Below are positions 55,455 through 62,822 of a stretch of 62,822 nt of DNA, one piece after another. This DNA is from a bacterium (GTDB lineage Bacteria > Elusimicrobiota > Elusimicrobia > Elusimicrobiales > UBA9959). The stretch is taken from contig JAKAMO010000003.1 in assembly GCA_021812825.1 (NCBI GenBank), positions 1-62,822 of the forward strand, in the 5' to 3' direction. The first letter of the stretch is position 1; each line of letters opens with the position of its first letter. Position numbers and translations under genes: made by a program. The notes under the pieces are model-generated. The model was not told the DNA's origin and made no database searches. It was given only the letters and a program-made list of their open reading frames with translations.

Positions 55455-56195
55455 ATGGAGGCTAACGACCCTTTCGGCGGCGCGGCCACGTGCCGCGACG
55501 GCGTGCGCCTGCTGGCATTCTCCGCCTTCATAGTCTTCCTGCACGCCGTGCTCTCCGCCCTGCCCGCCCTGGCGGAGGAGCTGCTGCGCCTGCGCTTCAC
55601 CCCCCTGGAGTCCATAGCCCCGGCGATGCTGGGCACCGCCGCCGCCTCCGCCGCGCTGCTGGCGCGCCTCGGCGCCGACTGGCGGACGGCGCTGGCGGAC
55701 TGGAAGCGGAAATTCCCGGACGACCTGCTCAAGGCCCTGAAATATTTCGGCGGCTACGTGCTGCTCGCCGCCGCCATCGCCGTGGTCCTGTCCGGCCTCT
55801 GGCTGCTGCTGGGCGATCACGGCATGAAAACGCTGCTGCAGCCTGTCTCCGCGCCGGCCGCGCGCGAGGGCGTGATCCTGCGCAAGGTGGCGGCGGTCTC
55901 GCCGTGGCGGCTGCTGCCGTCGCTGCTGACGGCCTGCGTCCTGTCGCCGCTGGCGGAGGAGCTGTTCTTCAGGCGCGTCCTCTTCGCCTCGCTGCGCGCC
56001 TCCCGCGGCTTCTGGTACAGCGCCGGCTGCTCGGCGGCCTTTTTCGCGCTCTTCCACGGCGCGGCCGCCCCGCTGATGCTGCCGGTAGGCCTGTATTTCT
56101 GCTGGGTCTACGAGAAGGAGCGGCGGCTGCCGGTCAACGTGATGATGCACGCCATGGTGAACCTGGTGATGATGGGCAACCGGATGCTGGGCTGA
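55455..56195 (+). CDS. CPBP family intramembrane metalloprotease (Abi/CAAX-like)
   Basis: 246 residues with about six to seven membrane segments. Active-site motifs: PLAEELFFRRVLF (EExxxR) and FALFHG, with a third site VNVMMHAMVN. CPBP proteases cleave in the membrane; bacterial members act in protein processing or bacteriocin self-immunity. Follows the repeat protein by 16 bases, so they may share a transcript. Substrate unknown. Confidence 0.88.
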   Translation: MEANDPFGGAATCRDGVRLLAFSAFIVFLHAVLSALPALAEELLRLRFTPLESIAPAMLGTAAASAALLARLGADWRTALADWKRKFPDDLLKALKYFGGYVLLAAAIAVVLSGLWLLLGDHGMKTLLQPVSAPAAREGVILRKVAAVSPWRLLPSLLTACVLSPLAEELFFRRVLFASLRASRGFWYSAGCSAAFFALFHGAAAPLMLPVGLYFCWVYEKERRLPVNVMMHAMVNLVMMGNRMLG

Positions 56196-56218
56196 GCCGG
56201 AATTGATAAAATCTTCCT

Positions 56219-57994
56219 ATGCCAGAGATAAAAGTGCTGCCCGAAGATGTGGTGTCCAAGATCGCCGCCGGCGAGGTCATCGAGCGTCCCGCCTCGGTGC
56301 TCAAGGAGCTGATAGAGAACTCCCTGGACGCAGGCGCCTCGCGCGTGGATATCGAGATAAAAAAGGCCGGCCGCGGCCTGATCCGCGTGCACGACGACGG
56401 GCGCGGCATGGACCGCGAGGACCTGCGGCTGGCGCTGGGCCGTCACGCCACCAGCAAGCTCGGCGCCTTCGACGACCTCTACTCGCTGGCCACTTTCGGC
56501 TTCCGCGGCGAGGCCCTTTATTCCGTCTTCGCGGTGTCCAGGCTGAAGCTGACCTCCTTCAAGGCCGGCGCGGATTCCGGCTATTCGATAGAGGGCGAGG
56601 GAGGGAAGGTGATCGCCGAGCTGCCGGCCCCCCCGGTGAAAGGCACCACGATAGAGGCCGCGGACCTGTTCTTCAACACGCCGGCCCGGGCCAAGTTCAT
56701 GAAGAGCGACGCGGCGGAGCGCTCGCACCTGATACGCGCGGTGGAAGAGGCCGCGCTGGCCAGCCCCGGCGTCTCTTTCCGCCTGGTTATAGACGGCGCC
56801 GGGATCCTCGATCTGCCTTCCCTGCCCGGGGGCATGTGGGAGAACCTCAAGAACCGCGCGGCGGTCATCTTCGGCAAAGGCGTCTACGGCGGCCTGGCCC
56901 GCGTGGAGAGCAAGACCCCGGGCATGGCCGTCTACGGCCTGGTGTCCAGGCCGGACGCGCTGGCCTCCACGCGCGTCAACCAGCACTTTTTCGTCAACCG
57001 CCGCCCCGTCTCCTCGGCGCTGCTGCGGCAGGCCCTCTACCGCGGCTACGGCCACATGCTGACCGGCCGCCATCCAGCCTGCGCGCTGTTCGTGGAGCTG
57101 GACCCGGGCGCTTTCGACGCCAACATCCACCCGCAGAAGCGGGACGTGAAGTTCTCGTCGGAGAACGAGATCTTCAAGACCGTCTCCGGCTGCGTCTACG
57201 AGGAGCTCCTTTCGAAGCAGACCGCCGCCGTGGCCCTGGCCCCCGAAGCCGGCGCGAAACCTTTTTCCGCTCCCGACGTGCCGGCCTACCGCGAGGCCGG
57301 CGCCGCCCCGTCCGCGGCCGCGGAGACCGGCGGTCTGTTCGACGCGGCCTCTTCCGTTCCCGCGGGACCCGCGGCGGGTGCCGCTCCCGCAGCGGCAGAC
57401 TGGCGCGCCCACGACCTCTCCTACCTGGGCCAGCTGGCCAAGAGCTACCTGCTCTTCGAGACCGACGCCGGCCTGCTGGTGGTGGACCAGCACGCCGCGC
57501 AGGAGCGCGTGCTGTTCGAGAAGTACCTGGGGGAGTTCGACAAGGGCTCGGTCAAGGTGCAGCCGCTGCTGGTGCCGCTGGAGACCGAGCTTTCCCGCTC
57601 CCAGATGGAGACGGTGCTCAAGTGGAAGGACTGGCTGAAGAGTGCCGGCTTCGAGGTGGAGCAGCGCGGCCCGGCGGTGGCGCTGCTGCGCGCGGCCCCT
57701 GCGCTGTTCTATTTCACGCAGCCCGCCTTCGCGGAGTTTTTGGGCTACCTGTCCGAGGTGCTGGGCGAGCCCGAGAAGGCCGCCGAGGACATGAAGCGAA
57801 ACATCATAGCCACGATGGCCTGCAAGAAGTCGATAAAGGCGCACGACTTCGTGAAGCCGCAGGAGGCGCTGCGCCTGATGGAGGACCTGCGCGGGACGAA
57901 AGACAGTTTCCACTGCCCGCACGGGCGCCCTACGCTGTTCTTCCTCTCCGGCGCCGACCTGGCCCGCCGCTTCCAGCGCTCCGGCGCGCTCTGA
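56219..57994 (+). CDS. mutL: DNA mismatch repair protein MutL with endonuclease motif
   Basis: 591 residues. GHKL ATPase: IAAGEVIERPASVLKELIENSLDAGA, DDGRGM, FGFRGEAL. Variable Ala/Pro-rich linker about 325-400. The C-terminal domain carries the endonuclease motif DQHAAQERVLFE (423-434; DQHAx2Ex4E) and the zinc-site CPHGRP near the end, so this is a nicking-type MutL, as in bacteria that lack MutH. No mutH seen. Confidence 0.97.
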   Translation: MPEIKVLPEDVVSKIAAGEVIERPASVLKELIENSLDAGASRVDIEIKKAGRGLIRVHDDGRGMDREDLRLALGRHATSKLGAFDDLYSLATFGFRGEALYSVFAVSRLKLTSFKAGADSGYSIEGEGGKVIAELPAPPVKGTTIEAADLFFNTPARAKFMKSDAAERSHLIRAVEEAALASPGVSFRLVIDGAGILDLPSLPGGMWENLKNRAAVIFGKGVYGGLARVESKTPGMAVYGLVSRPDALASTRVNQHFFVNRRPVSSALLRQALYRGYGHMLTGRHPACALFVELDPGAFDANIHPQKRDVKFSSENEIFKTVSGCVYEELLSKQTAAVALAPEAGAKPFSAPDVPAYREAGAAPSAAAETGGLFDAASSVPAGPAAGAAPAAADWRAHDLSYLGQLAKSYLLFETDAGLLVVDQHAAQERVLFEKYLGEFDKGSVKVQPLLVPLETELSRSQMETVLKWKDWLKSAGFEVEQRGPAVALLRAAPALFYFTQPAFAEFLGYLSEVLGEPEKAAEDMKRNIIATMACKKSIKAHDFVKPQEALRLMEDLRGTKDSFHCPHGRPTLFFLSGADLARRFQRSGAL

Positions 57995-58027
57995 TCCTGG
58001 AAACTGCGCCGGTCGGCGTTGCCGGCA

Positions 58028-58366
58028 TCAGGGTTTTCGGACGAAGTGCGGCATTTCGGCGGGCAGCGGCAGCGAGAGTTCCACTATGCCGGCGAGCTTT
58101 CCTCCCTCCATCACCGGCGCCTGGTAGATAAGCTTCTTCACGCCGTTCTTCTCTATCGTGTAGGCGTTGAGCCGCGGAGAGGAGAGCAGGTCTTTAAGCT
58201 TCGTCTTCGAAGGTTCCGGGTGGCAGTCGAGCAGGCTTTTGCCCACCAGCTCCGCGCCGCCGCTCTTGGCGAAGGTGGCGGCGGCCTTGGCGTTCATCAG
58301 CGTTATCTTCCCCTCGGCGTCGCACACGGTCATCGCGAAATCCACGTTGTCCTTCCAGTCGTTCAT
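58028..58366 (-). CDS. Single PAS-domain protein
   Basis: 112 residues, essentially one PAS domain: DFAMTVCDAEGKITLMNAKAAATF, then GKSLLDCHPEPSKTKLKDLL, the form also seen in PAS domains attached to DUF438. No output domain, so it must act on a partner. Convergent to mutL (33-base gap), divergent from the nitroreductase gene. Ligand unknown. Confidence 0.8.
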   Translation of the reverse strand: MNDWKDNVDFAMTVCDAEGKITLMNAKAAATFAKSGGAELVGKSLLDCHPEPSKTKLKDLLSSPRLNAYTIEKNGVKKLIYQAPVMEGGKLAGIVELSLPLPAEMPHFVRKP

Positions 58367-58410
58367 AGCGCTAGCCTCCCGGCCAATAAGGCCACGCTAT
58401 ATTATAAAAT

Positions 58411-58965
58411 ATGGGAATGCAGCGTTCCCCCTTCCTGGCGCTCGCGGCCGCGCGCCGCAGCATCCGCAGCTATAGTCCCGCCCCCGTGGAGAGGGCGAAG
58501 CTGGACATCTGCCTGGAGGCCGCCAGGCTGGCCCCGTCGGCCTGCAACGCCCAGCCCTGCCGCTTCGTCGTGATAGACGAGCCCGTCCTGAAGGAGAAGT
58601 TCTGCGCGGCCGCTTTCAGCGGGGTCTACGCCGCCTGCAAGTTCGCCGCCAAGGCGCCCGTAATGGTCGCCGTGGTCTCGGACACCGGGAAGCTGACAGC
58701 CTGGCTCGGCAACCAGGTGCAGGACACCAATTTCCGTCTGGTAGACGTCGGAATCTCCGCCGAGCATTTCGTGCTGGCCGCCGCGGAGCAGGGGCTGGGG
58801 ACCTGCTGGCTGGGCTGGTTCAACGCTAAGGCGGCCGGCAAAGCCCTGGGCGTAGGTCCCGGGCGCCGCATACAGGTGCTCATCTCGGTAGGCTACCCGG
58901 CCGAAAACCCCGCCCCGCGTCCGCGCAAGACCAAAGACCAGTTCTCCTCCTACAACAAGCCATGA
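58411..58965 (+). CDS. Nitroreductase family protein
   Basis: 184 residues. FMN-binding signs: AAARRSIRSYSPAPVER at the start, LEAARLAPSACNAQP, AEQGLGTCWLGWFN, and SVGYPAE at the end. Oxygen-insensitive nitroreductase fold; physiological substrate unknown. The stop overlaps the next gene start (ATGA). Confidence 0.9.
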   Translation: MGMQRSPFLALAAARRSIRSYSPAPVERAKLDICLEAARLAPSACNAQPCRFVVIDEPVLKEKFCAAAFSGVYAACKFAAKAPVMVAVVSDTGKLTAWLGNQVQDTNFRLVDVGISAEHFVLAAAEQGLGTCWLGWFNAKAAGKALGVGPGRRIQVLISVGYPAENPAPRPRKTKDQFSSYNKP

Positions 58966-59348
58966 AAACTACGCTTATCCTCGCCCTGCTGCTGGCCGCT
59001 CCCGCGCTGCGCGCCGCGGATCCCGGCTGCGCGAAGAGCGCCGACGCCTGTTCCGCGGGCTCCAAGCGGACCTCCCCGTTCGTCGCCGCCTCGCTGCGGG
59101 AGCCATTGCCTCCAGCGACGTCCGCGGCCGGCAAAACGCGCGCGGCCATGAGGCAGGCGGAGCCCAAGCCGGAGAAAGAGGCCGCGAAGACACCCGCTCC
59201 TGAGCCGGCTTCAGCCCCAGCTCCCGAGGTTCCGGTCTCCGGAGCGCCGGGCCTTTCCAGCCCGCTCTGGCTGCTGTTCATCGGCACCGGCGTCTCCGGT
59301 CTGTATTTCTATCTTTCCGGGCCGACCCGGCGTGGCAAGAAGAAATGA
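58962..59348 (+). CDS. Small exported single-span protein, unknown function
   Basis: 128 residues: signal peptide (MKTTLILALLLAAPALRA), Pro/Ala-rich periplasmic stretch (about 65-90), a C-terminal membrane helix (PLWLLFIGTGVSGLYFYL) and a basic cytoplasmic end (RRGKKK). Two Cys near the N-terminus of the mature part. Coupled by overlap to both neighbours. No family recognised. Confidence 0.68.
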   Translation: MKTTLILALLLAAPALRAADPGCAKSADACSAGSKRTSPFVAASLREPLPPATSAAGKTRAAMRQAEPKPEKEAAKTPAPEPASAPAPEVPVSGAPGLSSPLWLLFIGTGVSGLYFYLSGPTRRGKKK

Positions 59349-60004
59349 CCATAGATTACGCTGATTTCACCCGCGCTTCCAACCTGATACACTCGCTGCA
59401 GGGCGCGGCCCTGATACTGCTCGGCGCCGCCGAGGCCTACGCCCTGGACAACAAGGGCCGCGGGGCCGCGCTGGCCGCCGGCTTCGCGCTGGCCATATCC
59501 GGGGTGGCCATGCTGGCCGTGATGGTGGCCTACCCGGGCGGCGGCAGCCTGGAGCAGCTTTCCGCCGCGCTGAACCTGCGGCGCGGCTTCTATCTGTTCA
59601 TCGCTTTCGCCTGCCTCTTCACCGGCGCGGGCTTGAGCCTGCTGACAAGGGTGGCCGTCGGCCGTGAGGGCGGCGGCTGGCAGACGACCTTCCTCGGCCT
59701 GCTGGCTTTCGCCGCGTGCCTGTACTTCATGATGGCCAGCCGCGTGAACGAGGCCGCCTGGCGCGAGGTGCTGGCGAGGCATTCGGCCATCGGCGGAGCG
59801 CTGCTGCTGGCGGTGCTGGCCAAGACCGCCCACGGCTTCAGCCCTAAGCGGGCGCTGCACGTCGTCTGGGCTACGCTGCTGCTGCTGGCGGGGCTGCAAC
59901 TGGTCGCGTACCGGGAGAGCGACAGCTCTTTCGGCCCCCGGCAGGTCACCATAGAGAGCTCTCCGGCCGCGGGCCTGCCCGCCCGGACCAGCCCGGTTAA
60001 ATGA
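59345..60004 (+). CDS. Integral membrane protein of unknown function
   Basis: 219 residues with about six hydrophobic segments (for example ALILLGAAEAYAL, FALAISGVAMLAVMVAY, FYLFIAFACLFTGAGLSLL, ALLLAVLAKTAHGF). Hydrophilic, Ser/Pro-rich tail. No family recognised. Overlaps both neighbours by four bases, so it belongs to the nitroreductase-pyrC transcript. Confidence 0.68.
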   Translation: MTIDYADFTRASNLIHSLQGAALILLGAAEAYALDNKGRGAALAAGFALAISGVAMLAVMVAYPGGGSLEQLSAALNLRRGFYLFIAFACLFTGAGLSLLTRVAVGREGGGWQTTFLGLLAFAACLYFMMASRVNEAAWREVLARHSAIGGALLLAVLAKTAHGFSPKRALHVVWATLLLLAGLQLVAYRESDSSFGPRQVTIESSPAAGLPARTSPVK

Positions 60005-61272
60005 GCGGTCTCCTGATAAAGAACGGCCTGCTGGTGGACCCGGTCTCCGGAGAGAGGCGGGGCGACCTGCTGCTTTCCGGATCCGGCATAGTCCGCGCCG
60101 GCGGCAGGATACGCCCCCCCGCCGGCTGCCGGGAGTTCGACGCGTCCGGCCTCTGGGTCTTCCCGGGCTTCGTGGACCTGCACGTGCATGCCAGGGAGCC
60201 CGGGGCCGAGGCAGCCGAGACGCTGGCCAGCGCCGCGGCGGCCGCAGCGGCCGGCGGCGTTACTTCGGCTTTGCTGATGCCTAACACCTCACCGCCGATG
60301 GACTCGCCGGCTCTGCTGCGCAGGTACAGGGCCAGGGCCGCCGGCCTGCCGGCCAACCTCTATTTTTCCGCCGCGGCCACCTCGGGCCGTGCCGGGCGTT
60401 CGCCTTCGCGCCTGGCGGCGCTGAAGAAGGCCGGCGCCGCGGCGTTCACCGACGACGGCTCCGCCATACCGCCGCGGCTGCTGCCGGGGCTCATACGTTC
60501 CGCCGCCGCGCTCGGGACGCCGCTGCTGAACCACTCGGAGGACTTTTCCAGGACCGGCGCCGGAGCGATAAACGAGGGGCCCGCCTCGCGGCGGCTCGGC
60601 GTGCCCGGCATACCGCCGGCGGCCGAGCTGAACGCGGTGCTGGCCGACCTCCTCGCCGCTTCCGCCGCAGGGCCCATACACCTGCAGCACCTGAGCCTGG
60701 CCTCCTCCGTTGCCGCGCTGCGGGCGGCCAAAGCCTGCGGCTGGAAGGTGACCGGCGAGACCTGCCCTCATTATTTCACGCTGAGCGACTCGGACATAAG
60801 GAAGGACGACGCCTCCTTCAAGATGAAGCCGCCGCTGCGCTCCCCCGCCGACAGGGACGCGGTGCTGGGCGCCGTTCTCGACGGCACCATTGACGTTATC
60901 GCCACCGACCACGCCCCGCACGAGGCCGCGCTGAAGGCCCGCGGGCTCGCCCGCGCGCCGTTCGGCATAATCGGCCTCGAGACGCTGGCGCCCCTGTGCG
61001 TGACCGTCCTCGTGCGGGCCAACGGGCTGCCGAAGAAGCGCCTGGCCGCGCTCACGTCGCTCAACCCGGCCGGGCTGCTCGGTCTCGCGCGCAAGGGCAG
61101 GCTGGCCGCCGGCTTCGACGCGGACGTGACGGTGCTGGACCCTTCCTCCGTCAGGCGCGTGCCTTCCTCGTTCGTCTCGCGCTCGTCCAATTCCCCCTAC
61201 GTGGGCCGGCGGCTGAGCGGCTGGCCGGCGCTGACCGTCCTCGCCGGGAATGTCGTCTTCTCTTCCCGCTGA
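60001..61272 (+). CDS. pyrC: Dihydroorotase (class I)
   Basis: 423 residues. Metal ligands and motifs: VDLHVHAREPG (HxH), FTDDGSAI, NHSEDF, ETCPHYFTL and ATDHAPHE; ASLNPAGLLGLARKGRLAAGFDADVTVLDP closes the amidohydrolase. It cyclises carbamoyl-aspartate to dihydroorotate. Starts inside the previous stop (ATGA) and leads into pyrD after 36 bases. Confidence 0.95.
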   Translation: MSGLLIKNGLLVDPVSGERRGDLLLSGSGIVRAGGRIRPPAGCREFDASGLWVFPGFVDLHVHAREPGAEAAETLASAAAAAAAGGVTSALLMPNTSPPMDSPALLRRYRARAAGLPANLYFSAAATSGRAGRSPSRLAALKKAGAAAFTDDGSAIPPRLLPGLIRSAAALGTPLLNHSEDFSRTGAGAINEGPASRRLGVPGIPPAAELNAVLADLLAASAAGPIHLQHLSLASSVAALRAAKACGWKVTGETCPHYFTLSDSDIRKDDASFKMKPPLRSPADRDAVLGAVLDGTIDVIATDHAPHEAALKARGLARAPFGIIGLETLAPLCVTVLVRANGLPKKRLAALTSLNPAGLLGLARKGRLAAGFDADVTVLDPSSVRRVPSSFVSRSSNSPYVGRRLSGWPALTVLAGNVVFSSR

Positions 61273-61308
61273 ACGGTTCCCGTCATTTGCTAGAATTGTA
61301 GGACTGCT

Positions 61309-62355
61309 ATGGGATTCCTCTACCGGAAGCTTGTAAGGCGCATACTCTTCGCTCTCAACCCGGAGCTGGTCCACGACTCGCTTATCAGGACCGCGCGCTC
61401 GACGCAGCACGTCGAGCTGTTCAACTCCGTGCTCCGCTTCCTGACGCGCTCGGCCGACATGCCGGTGCGCGCGGCCGGGCTGAAGTTCCGCAACCCGGTG
61501 GGCCTGGCGGCCGGCTTCGACAAGAACTGCGAGGCCGCCCGCTTCCTCGCCGGCCTCGGTTTCGGTTTCCTCGAGCTCGGCACGGTCACGCTGCGGCCGC
61601 AGCCCGGCAATCCCAAGCCGCGCCTGTTCAGGCTGCGCGACGACGGGGCCATAATCAACCGCATGGGCTTCAATAACTCCGGCGCCTGGGCCGCGGCCAA
61701 GTCGCTGGAGAAGCTGCTGCCGCTTCCTGTGCCGGTGGGCATCAGCGTGGGCAAGAACGCCGACTGCTCCCTCGAGGACGCCCCCAGGAACTACCTGGAG
61801 ACGCTGAAGGTGATGTACGAGTTCGGCGACTATTTCGCCGTCAACATCAGCTCGCCCAACACGCTGCAGCTGCGTTCGCTGCACCGCGGGGAGAAGCTGC
61901 GCCGGCTCGTGGAGCCGATGCTCGACTTCGCGGCCGGCTGCAAAAAGACCAAGCCTTTCTTCGTCAAGATAGCCCCCGACCTGGAGGACGCCGATCTCGA
62001 GCGCGCCGCGGCGCTGGCCGTGGAGAAAGGGTTCGGGCTGATAGCCACCAACACCACGGTGGACCGGGCGGCCGTGCCGCAGCGCTGGAAGGCGTACGAG
62101 GGAGGCCTCAGCGGCCGCCCCCTCAGGGAGCTTTCCAGCGCGGTGCTGGCCAAGACCGCCGCGCTGGTGAAGGGCCGCGTCCCCATCATAGGATCCGGCG
62201 GCATTTTCGACGGCCCGAGCGCTAGGGAGAAGCTGCGCCTGGGCGCGGACCTGGTGCAGGTCTACTCCGGCCTCGTCTACGAGGGGCCGTTCATAGTCAA
62301 GGAGATACTCGACCATCTCCGCCGCAGCGGCTGGCGCCCCGGTTCCCGGGATTAG
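61309..62355 (+). CDS. pyrD: Dihydroorotate dehydrogenase, class 2 (quinone-linked)
   Basis: 348 residues. An N-terminal helical segment (YRKLVRRILFALNPELVHDSLI) typical for membrane-associated class 2 enzymes, then GLAAGFDKNCEA, RMGFNNSG, the catalytic Ser in NISSPNT, IATNTT and GSGGIFDG. Oxidises dihydroorotate and feeds electrons to quinone at the inner membrane. No pyrK is needed or seen. Confidence 0.95.
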   Translation: MGFLYRKLVRRILFALNPELVHDSLIRTARSTQHVELFNSVLRFLTRSADMPVRAAGLKFRNPVGLAAGFDKNCEAARFLAGLGFGFLELGTVTLRPQPGNPKPRLFRLRDDGAIINRMGFNNSGAWAAAKSLEKLLPLPVPVGISVGKNADCSLEDAPRNYLETLKVMYEFGDYFAVNISSPNTLQLRSLHRGEKLRRLVEPMLDFAAGCKKTKPFFVKIAPDLEDADLERAAALAVEKGFGLIATNTTVDRAAVPQRWKAYEGGLSGRPLRELSSAVLAKTAALVKGRVPIIGSGGIFDGPSAREKLRLGADLVQVYSGLVYEGPFIVKEILDHLRRSGWRPGSRD

Positions 62356-62379
62356 CCGGCGGGGAGGCGGGCGATTTTA

Positions 62380-62385
62380 TATAAT
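62380..62385 (+). promoter_or_regulatory. -10 box upstream of pyrF
   Basis: TATAAT within TTTTATATAATTAATC, 16 bases before the ATG at 62401. The leader would be only a few bases, and no ribosome site is seen, which suggests a leaderless or nearly leaderless transcript if this promoter is used. Confidence 0.4.
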
Positions 62386-62400
62386 TAATCCGCTCCCCCT

Positions 62401-62822
62401 ATGCACAAGACCGAACTGATAGCCGCGCTGGACACGGACACGCTGAAGTCCGCCGAGACGCTTCTGCGGAAGCTCGAGGGGCGCGTGAAGTTCTTCAAGA
62501 TAGGTTCGGTGCTGTTCACCGCGGAGGGGCCCGCGGCGGTGGACCTCGTCCACAAGCACGGCGGGCGCGTCTTCCTGGACCTCAAGTTCCACGACATCCC
62601 CAACACCGTAAAAGGCGCCGTGCGCAACGCCGCCGCGATGGGCGTCTACTCCGTCTCGCTGCATCTTTCCGGCGGCGCGGAGATGGTGAAGGCCTGCGCG
62701 GAGCTCGAGAAGCGCCCGAAGCTCTGGGGCATCACGGTGCTGACCAGCTTCGACGAGTACGGCCTGTTCCGCGCCGGCTACCGCTGCGGCATAGCCAAGA
62801 CCGTCAGGAACCTCGCCGCCCT
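62401..62822 (+). CDS. pyrF: Orotidine-5'-phosphate decarboxylase (3' end outside window)
   Basis: First 140 residues visible. Marks: LIAALDTDTLKSAETLL, KFFKIGSVLFT and the catalytic FLDLKFHDIPNTVKGAV with the Asp-Lys-Asp array. Makes UMP from OMP. Third gene of the pyrC-pyrD-pyrF series. The coding region runs off the window end. Confidence 0.93.
   Translation, partial: MHKTELIAALDTDTLKSAETLLRKLEGRVKFFKIGSVLFTAEGPAAVDLVHKHGGRVFLDLKFHDIPNTVKGAVRNAAAMGVYSVSLHLSGGAEMVKACAELEKRPKLWGITVLTSFDEYGLFRAGYRCGIAKTVRNLAA

Noticed and set aside
60289..62316. 675-codon minus-strand frame
   Set aside because: Antisense to pyrC and pyrD, both of which carry all expected motifs.

Overview
The window is about 63 kb of GC-rich, densely coded chromosome (about 65% GC by eye) from a Gram-negative-type bacterium. 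It has a TolC-type outer-membrane efflux protein, a MacA/MacB pair, PilT, and several small secreted proteins with signal peptides. Despite the high GC, ATA (Ile) and AGG (Arg) codons are common. My best guess is a member of Elusimicrobiota or a nearby deep-branching phylum. This is an inference from gene style and codon use; no 16S gene or other marker is present to prove it.

Layout. (1) 1-12.9 kb is an acyl-CoA catabolic island: a fused B12-dependent acyl-CoA mutase (IcmF type, cut by the window edge), a DUF6125-like partner, two divergent HMG-CoA-lyase-family genes, an acyl-CoA dehydrogenase / enoyl-CoA hydratase / carboxyltransferase operon, methylisocitrate lyase plus MmgE/PrpD, and a two-subunit CoA-transferase. 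Together these fit degradation of leucine, other branched-chain amino acids and propionate to central metabolites. The biotin-carrying carboxylase subunit and methylcitrate synthase are not in the window. (2) 12.9-14.6 kb holds a secreted GH104 lysozyme-like enzyme and a MarC membrane protein. (3) 14.6-22.9 kb is the replication-origin block, with dnaA, dnaN, a DUF721 gene, gyrB and gyrA all on the minus strand and a probable oriC upstream of dnaA. (4) 22.9-26.4 kb holds tldD, pmbA/tldE and a DUF2064 gene. (5) 26.5-32.5 kb is a plus-strand operon: nadD-yqeK fusion, LytR_C protein, pilT, a cyclic-nucleotide-binding protein, rsfS with a histone-H1-like tail, and argS. (6) 32.6-41 kb holds an ATP:cob(I)alamin adenosyltransferase (cofactor supply for IcmF), a NifU-like scaffold, PHP and GDPD phosphoesterases, nadA, rlmN, a methyltransferase/GNAT/Lys-rich protein/folD operon and a small secreted protein. 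(7) 41-51 kb holds a multi-cofactor amine/amino-acid dehydrogenase pair, a TolC-MacA-MacB exporter, unknown proteins and dusB. (8) 51-58 kb carries mutS and mutL, separated by a secreted five-repeat protein, a CPBP protease and a membrane protein. (9) 58-62.8 kb has a PAS protein, a nitroreductase, two small membrane proteins and the pyrimidine genes pyrC, pyrD and pyrF (cut by the window edge).

The most unusual non-coding signal is a dispersed element of about 200 bp, found in the gaps at 5.05-5.26 kb and 36.40-36.60 kb. Each copy carries two modules of paired mini-hairpins with ATA/ATT loops and a fixed 12-nt linker. The stem bases change in a compensatory way between modules and copies. 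A degraded inverted relative lies beside the first copy. Other points of interest are an 18-bp perfect palindrome that looks like an operator before the mutase operon, substituted catalytic motifs in several housekeeping enzymes (HMGL paralogue, FolD, ArgS, DnaA P-loop, GyrA QRDR), and lineage-type repeat proteins of unknown role.
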